Assembly: GCA_016206385.1 (NCBI GenBank)
Contig: JACQRS010000061.1
Location: forward strand, 1-5,956
Reading direction: 5' to 3'
Origin: Candidatus Rokuibacteriota bacterium
Lineage (GTDB): Bacteria > Methylomirabilota > Methylomirabilia > Rokubacteriales > CSP1-6
Length of the DNA stretch: 5,956 bases
The position numbers and the translations under genes were made by a program. Below the pieces are notes generated by a model. It searched no databases. It was not told the origin of the DNA and saw only the letters and a list, made by a program, of their open reading frames with translations. Numbering within the stretch: position 1 is the first letter of the stretch; each line of letters opens with the position of its first letter. This document shows positions 1 through 5,849 of this stretch, piece after piece.

Positions 1-16
1 ATCCGGGTCCCTCGTC

Positions 17-316
17 TTGGGTGTGATGGTGATCCGGTGGGACGTCCACCATCGACGAGACATACAGGGGCTCGCGTTCCTCCTCCAGGAGACTGAGGCA
101 AGGGTCATGTGTTGGAAGGCTGTGGCGAATCGTTGGAACCGGACTCCGGAGGATATCGTGACGGTCGATGGACGCGACGCGTGGGTGCGCGGATGTGTGG
201 AATCGGAGCTGAGGCGGCAGGAGGGCTCAGCTCTGCGAAGTGCTCGTGATGGAGCGCTCATGAAGCCGGAAATGGTCAACCATGACCCGGCGGCACGCGG
301 AGCCGATGGTCGCTGA
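17..316 (+). CDS. Uncertain open reading frame of unknown function upstream of gvpF/L
   Basis: I do not recognise this product and am not sure it is a gene. The frame is open from the left edge of the window to a TGA at 314-316, so a real gene could begin outside the window. Possible starts are TTG 17, GTG 23, ATG 26 and ATG 107; only ATG 107 has a reasonable ribosome site (GAGG at 95-98, 8 bases upstream), which would give 69 residues. The predicted protein is charged, rich in Arg, Trp and Glu, and shows no motif, signal peptide or membrane helix. By my hand count about 67 percent of codons end in G or C, which looks lower than in the genes downstream, although codons often begin with a purine as in coding DNA. 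Its stop codon overlaps the gvpF/L ribosome site, which would fit translational coupling. The alternative is degraded or non-coding leader sequence. Confidence 0.3.
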   Translation: MGVMVIRWDVHHRRDIQGLAFLLQETEARVMCWKAVANRWNRTPEDIVTVDGRDAWVRGCVESELRRQEGSALRSARDGALMKPEMVNHDPAARGADGR

Positions 317-324
317 GGGTCCCG

Positions 325-1128
325 GTGGGGAAGTACATCTACTGCATCACGGATGCGGCCGGGGAAGAAAGCTTCGGCCCCCTGGGAATCGGCGGGCGAG
401 GGGATGAGCTCACCACCATCACCCATCGCGACATCGCCGCCGTGGTGAGTGAGTCACCGGTCAGGCGCTATCCGGTCTCTCGGGAGAACTCGCTTGCCCA
501 TGAGCGAGCGATCGAGGCCGTCTTCAAGCGCCACACCGTCCTCCCCGTCCGTTTCTGCACCATCGCGGAGGATGAGACCACGGTTCGCGCCATCCTCGAG
601 CGGGAGTATGACGAGTTCAGGGCCCTCCTGAACGAGATGCGCGACAAGGTGGAGGTGGGGGTGAAGGCGATCTTTCACGAAACGCTCATCTACCGGGAGA
701 TCCTGGAGCAATACGGGGAGATCAGGCGGCGGAAGGAAGCCGTCGCCTCCCTGCCACCCTCGAAGATCCACCGGCAGCTCATGGAGATCGGCAGGATGGT
801 GGAGGCCGCCCTGGAGGCCGAGAAGGCCCGGGTCCGCGAGGAGATCGTGGAAGCGCTCAGAGGGGTCTGTTGCGACTTCTGCCTCACCCATCGGCTCCTG
901 GGGGAGCGGATGATCATGAACGCCGCATTTCTCATAGGGCGCGACGAGGAGGCCGCCTTTGACCGGGAAATGGACAGGCTGGCTGAGCGGTACGGGGAGA
1001 TGGTGGCGTTCAAGTACGTCGGGGGGTTCCCGCCCTTTAACTTCGTCAACCTGGTCATTCAGGTCTCGCAAGGGGGGCACGACGGTGCCGAAGAACGCTC
1101 CTCTCGTAGAAACCCTCTTCGGCGGTAA
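325..1128 (+). CDS. gvpF/L: GvpL/GvpF family gas vesicle protein
   Basis: A gas vesicle accessory protein of 267 residues, the usual size for the GvpF/GvpL family. Members of this family bind GvpA and other minor Gvps and are needed to start or extend the gas-filled shell in the cytoplasm. Family marks visible here are the N-terminal KYIYCI strand (residues 3-8), the VLPVRFCTIA segment (about 72-81), the GERMIMNAAFLI segment (193-204), and GGFPPFNFV near the C-terminus (233-241). The last 20 or so residues are a basic, low-complexity tail. The start is GTG 325, preceded by GAGGGT at 315-320 with a short 4-base spacer; the N-terminus aligns with family members from this point. A CC-x2-C cluster (C182, C183, C186) is present. 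GvpF and GvpL are paralogues and I cannot tell which this is from one copy. It is the first confident gene of the run, 33 bases before the kinase. Confidence 0.95.
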   Translation: MGKYIYCITDAAGEESFGPLGIGGRGDELTTITHRDIAAVVSESPVRRYPVSRENSLAHERAIEAVFKRHTVLPVRFCTIAEDETTVRAILEREYDEFRALLNEMRDKVEVGVKAIFHETLIYREILEQYGEIRRRKEAVASLPPSKIHRQLMEIGRMVEAALEAEKARVREEIVEALRGVCCDFCLTHRLLGERMIMNAAFLIGRDEEAAFDREMDRLAERYGEMVAFKYVGGFPPFNFVNLVIQVSQGGHDGAEERSSRRNPLRR

Positions 1129-1161
1129 GGAATCTCCAGGGGGAGCGTTGAATAGCTCGCG

Positions 1162-3840
1162 ATGAGCGCCCGTGACGTCAGCCAGCTGAAATATCTGCGC
1201 GAGGCAAAGGTGCTAGAGGCCAGGTTCCGAAGCCTGCTGGATGTCCTTCCCGACGCGACGGTGATCGTCAATCGCGACGGCCGCATCGTCCTGCTCAACT
1301 CGCAGGGGGAGAAGCTCTTCGGCTATAGCCGGGACGAGCTGCTGGGCCGACCCGTGGAGCGGCTCGTGCCCGAGCGCTTCCGGGCCCGGCACCAGGACCA
1401 CCGCACTGGCTACTTTGCCGACCCGCGCCCCCGGGCTCTGGGGACAGGCCTGGACCTCTACGGGCTTCGCAAGGACGGCACGGAGTTCCCGGCCCACATC
1501 AGCCTGCACCCCCTGGAGACGGAGGAAGGGGTCATCGTGATCGCTGCCGTCCGGGACATCACCGAGCACAAGCGGGCGGAGGCCGCGACCGCAGCGCTTG
1601 CCCGCGTGGGACACGAACTCGCCGCGACGCTCGACCGCGCAGAGGCAACCCATCAGATCATCTCGGCGGTGCACCGGTTGTTTGGGGTTCGCCGCTCAAT
1701 TCTCTACGAGCTTGACCGTGCCTCGGGCTCGCTGGTGTGCGTGGCCACAGAGGGGATGGCTGACCCCCGGCAATGGCTCGGCCGCGTTATCCCGGCCGGC
1801 GCCGGCGTTGCGGGCCGGGCCGTCGCGGAAGGCCGCCCGATCTGGTCTGCCGATGTGCTTGCCGACCCACAGACCGAACTCCCCCAGTGGCTACGTGAGC
1901 GCATCCAGGAGGAAGGCTACTGGACAGTGGTCGGCGCCCCGCTGGCGGTCCGTGGAGCGACACTGGGGGCCGTGGTGTTGGGCGACAGCGCAGAACGGGT
2001 GTGGGCCGAAGAAGATCTCCGGCTCCTGACCGCCTTCGCAGACCTGGCGGCCCTGGCGCTTCAGAGGGCACGGCTCTATCAGCAGGCGGTGGCACGGAGC
2101 GAAAAGCTTACCGCGCTTAGCACGGTGGTCCAGCTCATCACCTCCGCTTCGGACAGCAGGGAGGTCGTTCAGGCGGTCGCTGACGCCGCGGTGGCCCTCA
2201 TGGGAGCGCTGGCGGCCCGGCTGTGGGTCGATGACCCCGAAGCTCGCGTCCTTCGGGTCCAAGGGGACGCCGGACTCGATCCCAACTTGGTGCAAGCGGC
2301 GTCAGACGTTTCGGTCCTCGCCTATGGCGCGGGGTTGGGGGGCCAGGTCTTTGAGTCGCGAGTGCCGGAATACGTGGAGGACGTCCAGCAGGATCCTCGC
2401 TGGCTCGACCAGCGCCTGGCCCGAGGGGCCGGGCTTCACGCGGGGGCGGGCATCCCGCTCATCACGCGAGGTGAGGTGTTGGGAGTGCTGGTGATCCTGC
2501 TCGCCGAGCCGCGCCGGTTCACCCCGGAGGAAAAGGAGCTCATGGGCCTGCTGGCCGACCACGCGGCCATCGCTCTCGAGAACGCCCGGGTCTACCAGCA
2601 GCTCAAGGGCCAGGTCGAAGAGCTTCAGCGAAGTCAGGCGCAACTCCTCCAGACCGAGAAGCTGGCCGCCATGGGCTCGCTCCTGGCGGGCGTCGCCCAC
2701 GAGCTGAACAACCCCCTGTCCGTCGTGCTTGGCCTCGCAAGCTTCCTCCGCCAGGCGGTCAAGGACGGGCCGCTCGCGGAGCCGAAGGGGGACATCGCCG
2801 AGGCCGCGGAGCGCTGCGCGCGCATCGTGACAAACTTCCTCGCCCTGGCGCGCCGGCAACCGCCCGAGCGGCGCAAGGTCCAGCTCAACCGGGTGTGCGA
2901 AGAGGCGGTTGAGCTGCTGGCCTACTCCCTCCGGGTAGACAACGTGGAGCTGACTCTGGAGTTGGCGGAGGATCTCCCCACCCTCTGGGCCGATCCCCAC
3001 CAGCTCCACCAGGTGCTCGTGAATCTCATGACCAATGCCCACCACGCGATGCGAGAGAGCCCTCCGCCTCGCCGGCTCACCCTGACCACACGGCACGACC
3101 CCGCGCAGGCGAGGATCTGCCTCCAGGTGGTCGACACGGGCCCAGGGATCCCACCCGAAATCCAGCGGCGCATCTTCGAGCCGTTCTTCACCACCAAGCC
3201 CCTGGGCCAGGGCACCGGATTAGGACTCTCTATCTGCCACGGAATCGTCGAGAGCCATGGGGGGAGCATCCGGCTGGAGAGCCAGCCCGGGCAGGGGGCC
3301 GTCTTCGTGGTCGACCTGCCGGTGGTGGCGCCGCCAACGGGCGAGCAGGAGGCTGGCGTGCCGGAGGCCGAGGTACCTATCCGGGAGAAGAGCATCCTGG
3401 TGGTTGACGATGAACCCATGGTCGCGGGCATGCTGGCGACGCTCCTCTCCCTCGACGGCCATCACGTGGACACGGCCAGGGGCGGAGCTGCCGCCCTGGA
3501 GAAGCTCCAGCAGCAGGGCTACGACCTCATCATGAGCGACATGAAGATGCCCGAGCTGGACGGGCCAGGGCTCTACCGGGCAGTGGAGCGCCAGTACCCG
3601 GCGCTCTGCCAGCGGTTCATCTTCCTCACCGGCGACACGCTGGGCCCAGAGACCAGGGCGTTCCTGGAGCAGACGGGGGCGCCCACTCTGGTCAAGCCCT
3701 TCGTACTCGCGGAGGTCCAGCGGGTCGTTCGGCAGGCCTTACACAAACGCCCGTGGCGGGAACGCACCCGGCGCCCCGGGCTCACACGGGAGGACGACGA
3801 TGCCAGAGGGACCCCCGCGCAGGACAGTGCTGGTTGCTGA
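1162..3840 (+). CDS. Soluble hybrid sensor histidine kinase (PAS-GAF-GAF-HisKA-HATPase-REC)
   Basis: An 892-residue sensor kinase with a C-terminal receiver and no membrane segment, so a cytosolic sensor. Domains in order: PAS (about 20-140, ending RDITEHKRAE), two GAF domains (about 145-308 and 318-480), a coiled linker, HisKA with phospho-acceptor H513 in GVAHELNNPL, and HATPase_c with the N box at N625, D658 in DTGPGIP, FEPFFTTK at 672-679 and the G2 box GQGTGLGLS at 682-690. The receiver (about 744-865) has D749/D750, phospho-acceptor D793, T823 and K845. All catalytic residues are present, so autophosphorylation at H513 and transfer to D793 are expected. The PAS has a FixL-like H77. The start ATG 162 bases into the second kilobase (1162) is bounded by an in-frame TAG at 1153-1155 but lacks a well-placed ribosome site; GTG 1210 with GAGG at 1201-1204 is an alternative. 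The basic C-terminal tail overlaps the next gene by 41 bases. The ligand is not known. Confidence 0.95.
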   Translation: MSARDVSQLKYLREAKVLEARFRSLLDVLPDATVIVNRDGRIVLLNSQGEKLFGYSRDELLGRPVERLVPERFRARHQDHRTGYFADPRPRALGTGLDLYGLRKDGTEFPAHISLHPLETEEGVIVIAAVRDITEHKRAEAATAALARVGHELAATLDRAEATHQIISAVHRLFGVRRSILYELDRASGSLVCVATEGMADPRQWLGRVIPAGAGVAGRAVAEGRPIWSADVLADPQTELPQWLRERIQEEGYWTVVGAPLAVRGATLGAVVLGDSAERVWAEEDLRLLTAFADLAALALQRARLYQQAVARSEKLTALSTVVQLITSASDSREVVQAVADAAVALMGALAARLWVDDPEARVLRVQGDAGLDPNLVQAASDVSVLAYGAGLGGQVFESRVPEYVEDVQQDPRWLDQRLARGAGLHAGAGIPLITRGEVLGVLVILLAEPRRFTPEEKELMGLLADHAAIALENARVYQQLKGQVEELQRSQAQLLQTEKLAAMGSLLAGVAHELNNPLSVVLGLASFLRQAVKDGPLAEPKGDIAEAAERCARIVTNFLALARRQPPERRKVQLNRVCEEAVELLAYSLRVDNVELTLELAEDLPTLWADPHQLHQVLVNLMTNAHHAMRESPPPRRLTLTTRHDPAQARICLQVVDTGPGIPPEIQRRIFEPFFTTKPLGQGTGLGLSICHGIVESHGGSIRLESQPGQGAVFVVDLPVVAPPTGEQEAGVPEAEVPIREKSILVVDDEPMVAGMLATLLSLDGHHVDTARGGAAALEKLQQQGYDLIMSDMKMPELDGPGLYRAVERQYPALCQRFIFLTGDTLGPETRAFLEQTGAPTLVKPFVLAEVQRVVRQALHKRPWRERTRRPGLTREDDDARGTPAQDSAGC
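3788..3794 (+). promoter_or_regulatory. Ribosome binding site inside the kinase gene that sets the REC-REC start
   Basis: GGGAGGA lies 5 bases before ATG 3800, within the last codons of the kinase gene. It supports a real 41-base gene overlap and argues against later starts such as GTG codons near 3828. Confidence 0.75.
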
Positions 3841-4645
3841 CGATGACGCGGACGAGCGCGAGATGATGGGGGAGTATCTTCGCTCGCGGGGCTTCGAGGT
3901 GGTGGAGGCAGGCAACGGCGTCGAGGCCCTGGTCCAGTTCAAGCAGATTTGGCCGACGCGTGTGGTGCTCGATCTCCTGATGCCGCGGCTGGGGGGGCTC
4001 GACGCCATCAAGCGGATCCGGGCGTTCGATCCCGGGACCACCGTGGTCGTCGTGACCGGGGTCGAGGACGCCGAGCTCGAGCGCCAGGCCCTCGCCCTCG
4101 GCGCCGCGCGGGTCCTCCGGAAGCCCGTGGCGCTGGCCGACCTCGTGGCAGCGCTTGAGAGCGGAAAGGCTCAACCGGTCGGATCCGCCGACGCCTCAAC
4201 GCCCGCACCTGAACCCTCATCCTCTGTCTCCGAGCCGGCCCTAGCGGGGCGGCTTCTTGTCGTGGATGACGAGCCGCCGGTGTGCAGAATGCTGGAAAGG
4301 CTCTTCACCCAGAAGGGCTACCGGACGCGCTGGGCGGCGGACGGCGCCGCGGCGCTACGGGCCGTGATCAAAGAGGCCCCGGACGTTGTGCTCCTCGACA
4401 TCGTCATGCCCCGGCTCGGCGGCATCGAGGCCCTCACGGCCATCCGCGCGATTGCCCCCGGCGTCCAGGTGATCATGGTCAGCGGCCAGGCCGACTTCGA
4501 GGTCGCAAAGCGGGCGCTGGCCTACGGCGCCTTTGACTACGTCACCAAGCCCATCGATCCCGGACACCTCTGTATGACTGTGGAGGCGGCGCTGGCGTGG
4601 AAAGGGCTGGACGCAGGGGTAGCCGCCACAGGGAGGGAGCACTGA
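3800..4645 (+). CDS. Tandem receiver-domain response regulator (REC-REC, no output domain)
   Basis: A 281-residue protein made of two CheY-like receivers joined by a Pro/Ser/Ala-rich linker (about 123-150). REC1 (about 8-121) has acidic D14-D16, phospho-acceptor D58, T86 and K108. REC2 (about 151-270) has D156/D157, D200, S228 and K250. Both sites look complete, so both could be phosphorylated. There is no DNA-binding, enzymatic or HPt domain, so it probably acts as a phosphate relay or sink, or through protein contacts. The start at ATG 3800 is set by a strong GGGAGGA at 3788-3794 with a 5-base spacer, which places it 41 bases inside the end of the kinase gene in another frame. This overlap implies translational coupling, so the kinase is the likely phosphodonor; that pairing is inferred from position. 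The shared MPRLGG motif and similar following residues suggest that the two receivers arose by internal duplication. Confidence 0.92.
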   Translation: MPEGPPRRTVLVADDDADEREMMGEYLRSRGFEVVEAGNGVEALVQFKQIWPTRVVLDLLMPRLGGLDAIKRIRAFDPGTTVVVVTGVEDAELERQALALGAARVLRKPVALADLVAALESGKAQPVGSADASTPAPEPSSSVSEPALAGRLLVVDDEPPVCRMLERLFTQKGYRTRWAADGAAALRAVIKEAPDVVLLDIVMPRLGGIEALTAIRAIAPGVQVIMVSGQADFEVAKRALAYGAFDYVTKPIDPGHLCMTVEAALAWKGLDAGVAATGREH

Positions 4646-4729
4646 GCAAAGCGAGTTTCTGCGCTTCCTCCGGCCGCACGGCATGCCGGCCCGGATTGGG
4701 AGGCTCAAGAACTAGTAGAGGGGGGATGC
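4646..4729 (+). other. 84-base spacer between the signalling pair and gvpG
   Basis: This is the largest spacer between the confident genes. It contains a weak possible hairpin, CCGGC at 4670-4674 with GCCGG at 4685-4689, around an 8-base palindrome GGCATGCC at 4680-4687. It has no T-run, so it is not a clear terminator. I see no convincing -10/-35 pair. It ends in the gvpG ribosome site (AGAGGGGGG at 4717-4725). The gvpG frame is open back to the TGA of the preceding gene but offers no start codon before ATG 4730. Confidence 0.5.
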
Positions 4730-5047
4730 ATGCTCCTCATTGACGATCTCCTCGCGCTCCCCTTCAGGGGATTCCTGGGCGTCTTCCGGAAGATCCAGGA
4801 GATGGTCGACCGGGAGCTGACCGATGAGGGGTACATCCAGGAGCAACTCCTCGAGATCCAGCTTCGCTACGAGATGGACGAAATCGGTGAGGCGGAGTAC
4901 GCCCAGCAGGCGGCTGAGTGGGAAGCGAAGCTCAATGCCGTCCGACAAGCCGAGGAAGAGGCGGGGTCGATGGCAGACGAATCAGCCCCAGGCTCGGGGG
5001 TGACCGCCGGGGTCGATGCCGTCGCGGAGAAGCCGCGGGCCGCCTGA
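4730..5047 (+). CDS. gvpG: Gas vesicle protein GvpG
   Basis: A 105-residue GvpG, a small helical accessory protein of gas vesicle assembly that in studied systems interacts with GvpF/L and other minor Gvps. Family marks are the N-terminal hydrophobic stretch LLIDDLLALPFRGFLGVFRK (residues 2-21), KIQEMVDREL just after it, and a Glu/Gln/Leu-rich helix with LLEIQLRYEMDEIGEAEY (about 40-57) followed by a coiled-coil-like segment to about residue 78. The last 25 or so residues are an Ala/Gly/Glu-rich tail that looks disordered and makes it slightly longer than many GvpG proteins. The start ATG 4730 follows AGAGGGGGG at 4717-4725 with a 4-base gap. An overlapping ATG at 4726 is in another frame and runs into a stop almost at once (TGA 4741-4743). 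gvpO begins 10 bases downstream. Confidence 0.93.
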   Translation: MLLIDDLLALPFRGFLGVFRKIQEMVDRELTDEGYIQEQLLEIQLRYEMDEIGEAEYAQQAAEWEAKLNAVRQAEEEAGSMADESAPGSGVTAGVDAVAEKPRAA

Positions 5048-5052
5048 GGGGG
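5046..5052 (+). promoter_or_regulatory. Ribosome binding site that sets the gvpO start
   Basis: GAGGGGG overlaps the gvpG stop codon and sits 5 bases before ATG 5058. It favours 5058 over the in-frame ATG at 5016, which would lie inside gvpG and has no such site. Confidence 0.7.
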
Positions 5053-5057
5053 TGGCG

Positions 5058-5324
5058 ATGAGGATCGAAGAAGTGGATCGCGTGGTGCAGGATTTTCTGC
5101 GGGAGGTCCTGAAGAAGGAGGGGACTATCGTCAAGACGAGCAAGACCTCCGAAGGCTGGGAAGTGCAGATGGAGGTCATTGAAGAGAACGCATATACGAA
5201 GGCTCTGGGGATCCGGGCCAGAGTCATGGACAGGAACATCTACGAGGCAAAGCTCAGCGACGACCTGGAGGTCGTCTCCTTCGCACGGGTCAGGCAGGGC
5301 CTGGTCACCAGCCGAGCAAGTTGA
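5058..5324 (+). CDS. gvpO: Gas vesicle protein GvpO
   Basis: An 88-residue protein of the GvpO family, an accessory factor required for vesicle formation in haloarchaea and found in many bacterial gvp clusters. The family pattern is visible as a helical N-terminus (residues 1-20), the SEGWEVQMEVIEE strand pair with W34, and the C-terminal part with IYEAKLSDDLEVVSFARVRQG (about 61-81), equivalent to the family's tyrosine-containing strand followed by the Y/F-x-R-[VI]-x-R element. It is shorter than haloarchaeal GvpO because it lacks their long acidic N-terminus. The start is ATG 5058, chosen for its GAGGGGG site; an upstream in-frame ATG at 5016 would add 14 residues encoded within gvpG. The gap to the zinc ribbon gene is 13 bases. 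Its precise molecular role is unsettled even in studied systems. Confidence 0.85.
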   Translation: MRIEEVDRVVQDFLREVLKKEGTIVKTSKTSEGWEVQMEVIEENAYTKALGIRARVMDRNIYEAKLSDDLEVVSFARVRQGLVTSRAS

Positions 5325-5325
5325 G

Positions 5326-5331
5326 AGGAGG
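5326..5331 (+). promoter_or_regulatory. Consensus ribosome binding site of the zinc ribbon gene
   Basis: A perfect AGGAGG, 6 bases before ATG 5338 and just after the gvpO stop. It picks this start over the longer in-frame frame that opens within gvpO (from 5179), and it is strong evidence that this small gene is translated. Confidence 0.85.
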
Positions 5332-5337
5332 CAAACG

Positions 5338-5529
5338 ATGGGGGCGTTCAAATGTCCGGGCTGCGGGGAGACCACGTGGGGAGCCCTGAAGTACTGCCCG
5401 AAGTGCGGAGAGCCGTTAACCCGGCAATGCCCGGAGTGCGGAGGGACCTGGCGATACATCTACGAGGACGACTATACGTTCTGCCCGGGCTGCGGGGCCA
5501 GGGTCGAGCGCGCGCGAGCGAGAGGATAA
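5338..5529 (+). CDS. Small double zinc ribbon protein within the gvp operon
   Basis: A 63-residue protein consisting almost entirely of two zinc ribbons. The first has CPGC (C6, C9) and CPKC (C20, C23); the second has CPEC (C31, C34) and CPGC (C49, C52). Each set of four cysteines should hold one Zn ion, as in the double zinc ribbon fold. Between them lie aromatic residues (W14, W38, Y40, Y42, Y46, F48), and a short Arg-rich tail (about 55-63) follows. There is no enzyme motif and no signal peptide. The start is ATG 5338 with an ideal AGGAGG. It sits 13 bases after gvpO and 9 bases before gvpJ, so it is almost surely co-translated with them. I know of no standard Gvp with this fold. It may act as an assembly adaptor, a nucleic-acid-binding regulator or a metal/redox sensor; these are guesses from fold and position. 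Confidence 0.88.
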   Translation: MGAFKCPGCGETTWGALKYCPKCGEPLTRQCPECGGTWRYIYEDDYTFCPGCGARVERARARG

Positions 5530-5538
5530 GGGACGCCC

Positions 5539-5838
5539 ATGCCACAGTCACAAGCCGTCCCTCACAGCGTTCAGACCACAAACTTGGCCGACATCCTGGA
5601 GCGCGTACTCGACAAAGGCATCGTCATCGCCGGGGATATCAAGATCAGTCTGGCCGACATTGAGCTTTTGACCATCAAGATCCGGCTCCTGATCGCCTCG
5701 GTGGAGAAGGCCAAGGAAATAGGAATCGACTGGTGGCAAAGTGACCCCGCCCTCTCCTCAAAGGCCCGGGCGATGGAGGAGGAGAACCGAACCCTGAAGG
5801 AGCGGCTGGACCGACTCGAAGCGCGCCTCGGCGGCTGA
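5539..5838 (+). CDS. gvpJ: Gas vesicle protein GvpJ (GvpA/J/M/S family)
   Basis: A 99-residue minor shell protein related to GvpA. The GvpA-like core covers about residues 16-61: helix LADILERVLDKG, strand IVIAGDIKISL, strand IELLTIKIRLLIASVE, then a second helix. It is followed by the EIGIDWWQSDPALSS segment (60-74) and a charged coiled-coil tail (about 76-97) with heptad-like Leu spacing. From memory, the DWW-x2-DP-x-LSS segment and the coiled tail match bacterial GvpJ of the Bacillus megaterium type, not the major GvpA, which lacks the tail. GvpJ is a minor component thought to act at nucleation or at the conical caps. Its start at ATG 5539 follows AGGGA at 5529-5533. It may alternatively be named GvpS or GvpA2 in other schemes. 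Confidence 0.9.
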   Translation: MPQSQAVPHSVQTTNLADILERVLDKGIVIAGDIKISLADIELLTIKIRLLIASVEKAKEIGIDWWQSDPALSSKARAMEEENRTLKERLDRLEARLGG

Positions 5839-5849
5839 GGGAGGGATCT

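Noticed and set aside
454..1080. 208-residue open frame on the minus strand
   Set aside because: Antisense to well-supported gvpF/L; low-complexity product rich in Pro, Leu and His with no recognisable domain.
2302..3096. 264-residue open frame on the minus strand
   Set aside because: It lies wholly inside the kinase gene, antisense to conserved GAF and HisKA motifs; it is a by-product of GC-rich codon use.
4670..4694. Possible hairpin and terminator between the REC-REC gene and gvpG
   Set aside because: The stem is only 5 base pairs with a 10-base loop and no T-run follows; the genes on both sides look like one transcription unit.
4683..4715. Short frame encoding about 10 residues from ATG 4683
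   Set aside because: Too short, no ribosome site, and no sign of being a leader peptide.
5179..5337. Upstream extension of the zinc ribbon frame into gvpO
   Set aside because: The extension is antiphase to gvpO and gives an Arg/Ser-rich product; the perfect AGGAGG before ATG 5338 marks the real start.
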